Source: Candidatus Melainabacteria bacterium (GTDB lineage: Bacteria; Cyanobacteriota; Vampirovibrionia; LMEP-6097). From it: 7,796 nucleotides of DNA. A program made the translations under genes and the position numbers. The notes under the pieces were generated by a model. The model was not told the origin of the DNA. It worked only from the letters and a program-made list of their open reading frames with translations, and searched no databases. The stretch is taken from contig JAPPOW010000189.1 in the NCBI GenBank assembly GCA_028817775.1, forward strand, positions 16,614 to 24,409. The letters run 5' to 3'. Shown piece after piece: positions 6,234 through 7,796 of the stretch. Every line of letters begins with the position of its first letter. Positions within the stretch are counted from its first letter, which is position 1.

Positions 6234-6265
6234 TCATCCTGAGGAGCGTCAGTGACGTCAGGATC
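6234..6265. repeat. Palindromic element between convergent genes (possible bidirectional terminator)
   Basis: ATCCTGA (6236-6242) pairs with TCAGGAT (6258-6264), and inside it CGTC (6247-6250) pairs with GACG (6254-6257). GGAG is left as a one-sided bulge. The sequence begins GTCATCCTGAGGAGCG, which from memory resembles another widespread dispersed palindrome of bacterial genomes. It lies between the stop of the 5560 gene (6231) and the stop of glmU (6269). An ATTTTT run at 6271-6276 follows on the + strand, though 7 bases from the stem, so it may help end transcription from either side. Confidence 0.55.
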
Positions 6266-6268
6266 CCC

Positions 6269-7636
6269 TTAATTTTTGGCAACGACCCGGTTAGTTTTGT
6301 GCTCTTGTTTAGGACGAGCAATTGCCAAGGTATCAGCAGGTACATCTTTAGTTACCACCGAACCAGCAGCAATCATACTAGCTTCACCAATCTCAATCGG
6401 TGAAACTAATACAGAGTTAGCTCCAGTAGAAGCGTTAGCATTAATAGTAGTTTCGTACTTGTCACCAGTGCGGTGATCGTAGTTGGCAACTACTGTACCA
6501 GCACCAATATTGACACCGGTTTTGAGTTTGGCATCACCGATATAGCTCAAGTGAGCAGCGGCACAATCATCAGCAAGCGCTGAATTTTTGACTTCTACAA
6601 AACTACCGATGCGTACGTTCTCATTGATATCAGAACCATCACGAATATGAGCAAACGGTCCAATGTTAGCCTTAGCTCCAAGTGAACTACGTGAGATATG
6701 CGATTGAATGACAGTAGAATTCTCACCAATTTCAGCAGGACCAAAAATACTAGTGTTAGGACCGATAGTCGAACCACGTCCGATTACCACACGGCGTTGG
6801 ATATAAGTGTTGGGCAAGATCACAGTATCTGGACCGATATCAGCATCCGGACTAATAAAAGTAGTGGCTGGGTCAACGATGGTGACACCGTTTTGCATTA
6901 ATTCATGCAAGTTAGCTTCGTTTTGTAATTTCCATACTAAAGAAAGATCTTCCCGGTTATTAACTCCAAGCACTTCATAAGGATTAGCTAAGTTGAAACT
7001 TGCAATCTCATGTCCTTGCGAGTAAGCCCAAGCAACCAGATCAGTAAGATAGTATTCTTCTTGAGCGTTGTCATTACCAAGCTTGCTCAAACCTTCCTTG
7101 ATAGTGCTCCACTCAAAACAATAGACACCCGCATTGACTTCCTTGATTTGACGCTCTGCTTCACTGCAATCCTTATCTTCTTTGATTGCAAGTATGCGCC
7201 CATCTTTACGGATGATACGACCGTAGCCATCAGGATGTTCTAGATTACAGCTAAGAAAACTCATATCCAAAATATTGTCCTGGTGAAATTTAACCAACTG
7301 GTTGAGGGTTTCTGCTCTAATCAAAGGCGAGTCACCATTAATTATCAGCACCGTACCGTCATAATCGTCTAGATGATCTTCAACCTGGCGCACCGCATGG
7401 CCAGTACCCAATTGCTCCTCTTGCAGTACTGTTGTGACGGGATAAGCATGAAGAAAACTTTCCACAGCCTCATATTGATGCCCGCAAACAACAATTATCT
7501 CCTCAGAAGCGACCTCAGCCAAGCTCTCCAAAACCCAAGAAAGTATTGGTTTATCAAAGATTCGGTGCAAGACTTTAACCTTCTCGGACTTAAGCCGAGA
7601 GCCCATTCCTGCAGCTAGCACAAGGGTTTTGACCAT
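6269..7636 (-). CDS. glmU: Bifunctional UDP-GlcNAc pyrophosphorylase / GlcN-1-P acetyltransferase
   Basis: GlmU acetylates glucosamine-1-phosphate with acetyl-CoA, then uridylylates it to UDP-GlcNAc in the cytoplasm, the precursor of peptidoglycan and other envelope glycans. The 455-residue length fits the family (about 456 in E. coli). The N-terminal Rossmann-like domain has LAAGMGSRL (7-15), KVLH (21-24), EEQLGTGHAV (73-82), NGDSPLI with Mg ligand Asp102, GYGRI (137-141), EVNAGVY (166-172) and GVNNR (224-228). From about 250 the left-handed beta-helix begins, with GPFAHIRDG (Arg332), VEVK (Lys350), AHLSYIGD (catalytic His362), NIGAGTVVANYD and a final cap. The usual LP before KVLH is KV here, and the NYDG Gly is His; both are mild changes. 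The ATG at 7636 is chosen because it gives the canonical MVKTLVLAAG start. The reading frame extends upstream into the inverted repeat only by chance. No clear Shine-Dalgarno precedes it. Confidence 0.96.
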   Translation of the reverse strand: MVKTLVLAAGMGSRLKSEKVKVLHRIFDKPILSWVLESLAEVASEEIIVVCGHQYEAVESFLHAYPVTTVLQEEQLGTGHAVRQVEDHLDDYDGTVLIINGDSPLIRAETLNQLVKFHQDNILDMSFLSCNLEHPDGYGRIIRKDGRILAIKEDKDCSEAERQIKEVNAGVYCFEWSTIKEGLSKLGNDNAQEEYYLTDLVAWAYSQGHEIASFNLANPYEVLGVNNREDLSLVWKLQNEANLHELMQNGVTIVDPATTFISPDADIGPDTVILPNTYIQRRVVIGRGSTIGPNTSIFGPAEIGENSTVIQSHISRSSLGAKANIGPFAHIRDGSDINENVRIGSFVEVKNSALADDCAAAHLSYIGDAKLKTGVNIGAGTVVANYDHRTGDKYETTINANASTGANSVLVSPIEIGEASMIAAGSVVTKDVPADTLAIARPKQEHKTNRVVAKN

Positions 7637-7667
7637 GTTGCCAATCTTAGCATTTCCCACCCATGCC

Positions 7668-7696
7668 TTGCCCCTTACCACTTTTCAGGATAATAT
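7668..7696 (+). promoter_or_regulatory. Mirror-image candidate promoter in the left arm
   Basis: This is the same TTGCCC (7668-7673), 17 bases, TAATAT (7691-7696) as in the other arm, facing right. It would drive transcription across the core and out of the window. A second candidate in the core, GTGACT (7701-7706), 17 bases, TATACT (7724-7729), also faces right. The two mirror copies face each other, so their transcripts would overlap. Confidence 0.35.
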
Positions 7697-7741
7697 TCGT
7701 GTGACTATATAAGCTGAGCTTTGTATACTTTTGATCGAGTG

Positions 7742-7770
7742 ATATTATCCTGAAAAGTGGTAAGGGGCAA
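7742..7770 (-). promoter_or_regulatory. Candidate glmU promoter in the right arm of the inverted repeat
   Basis: Read on the minus strand, TTGCCC (7770-7765) and TAATAT (7747-7742) are separated by 17 bases, each matching the sigma70 boxes at 4 of 6. The start would be near 7735 in the core, giving a glmU leader of about 100 bases that includes the left arm. This is the best sigma70-like candidate I saw upstream of glmU within the window. Confidence 0.45.
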
Positions 7771-7796
7771 GGCATGGGTGGCTATTTATAATTTAT

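Larger units (their letters stand above)
7657..7781. repeat. Perfect 40-base inverted repeat with 45-base core upstream of glmU
   Basis: The left arm 7657-7696 is the exact reverse complement of the right arm 7742-7781, all 40 bases by my base-by-base check. Pairing stops at both ends (7656/7782 and 7697/7741). The 45-base core (7697-7741) has its own small palindrome AAGCTGAGCTT (7711-7721). The element ends 20 bases before the glmU ATG. I see no clear target-site duplication in the flanks. It could be a MITE-like element, a DNA inversion site, a cruciform-forming control region, or a mirrored promoter. No recombinase is present in the window. Confidence 0.92.

Noticed and set aside
7637..7681. 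Extension of GlmU to an earlier start at 7681, adding 15 residues
   Set aside because: The extra residues partly come from the left inverted-repeat arm, while the ATG at 7636 gives the canonical family N-terminus MVKTLVLAAG and the normal length.

Overview
The window is a compact piece of a bacterial chromosome, about 40% G+C by eye, using the standard bacterial code, with almost no space between genes. I cannot name the organism. The nuoD gene stands alone, outside any nuo operon, and its closing residues (a VDR C-terminus) recall the cyanobacterial/plastid NdhH relatives. That is only weakly compatible with an uncultured lineage related to Cyanobacteria. Two short dispersed-repeat-like palindromes also fit an uncultured environmental genome.

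Layout, left to right. (1) Positions 1-1792 (+) hold the 3' end of one membrane glycosyltransferase-like gene, overlapped by 4 bases by a second, complete GT-C/GT39-type gene. The two are tandem paralogs. (2) Positions 1789-2964 (-) hold nuoD (complex I 49-kDa-type subunit), tail to tail with the glycosyltransferase. (3) Positions 3006-3073 are a palindromic repeat between the divergent nuoD and arginase-like genes. It supplies the likely ribosome binding site and both candidate ATG starts of the latter. (4) Positions 3024-4058 (+) encode an intact arginase-fold protein that has lost most manganese ligands and the catalytic histidine, so it is a probable pseudoenzyme. (5) Positions 4055-4894 (-) encode an unrecognised protein with a faint PD-(D/E)XK-like pattern, tail to tail with the arginase-like gene. 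(6) Positions 4944-5444 (+) encode a small unrecognised, mostly helical protein. (7) Positions 5445-5559 hold hairpins, a strong consensus promoter and a striking nested dyad. They precede (8) positions 5560-6231 (+), an unrecognised protein with disordered and Arg-rich segments. (9) Positions 6234-6265 are a second palindromic element between convergent genes. (10) Positions 6269-7636 (-) hold glmU. (11) Positions 7657-7781 are a 125-base element made of two perfect 40-base inverted arms around a 45-base core, directly upstream of glmU. Each arm contains a promoter-like sequence.

There is no single pathway here. GlmU makes UDP-GlcNAc for the cell envelope, the glycosyltransferases probably act on lipid-linked sugars in the membrane, and NuoD belongs to the respiratory chain. 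The most unusual features are the catalytically stripped arginase homolog with a repeat-derived start, the 40-base perfect inverted repeat at the glmU promoter, and the nested inverted repeats at the promoter of the 5560 gene. I saw no CRISPR array, tRNA, rRNA, transposase or phage gene.
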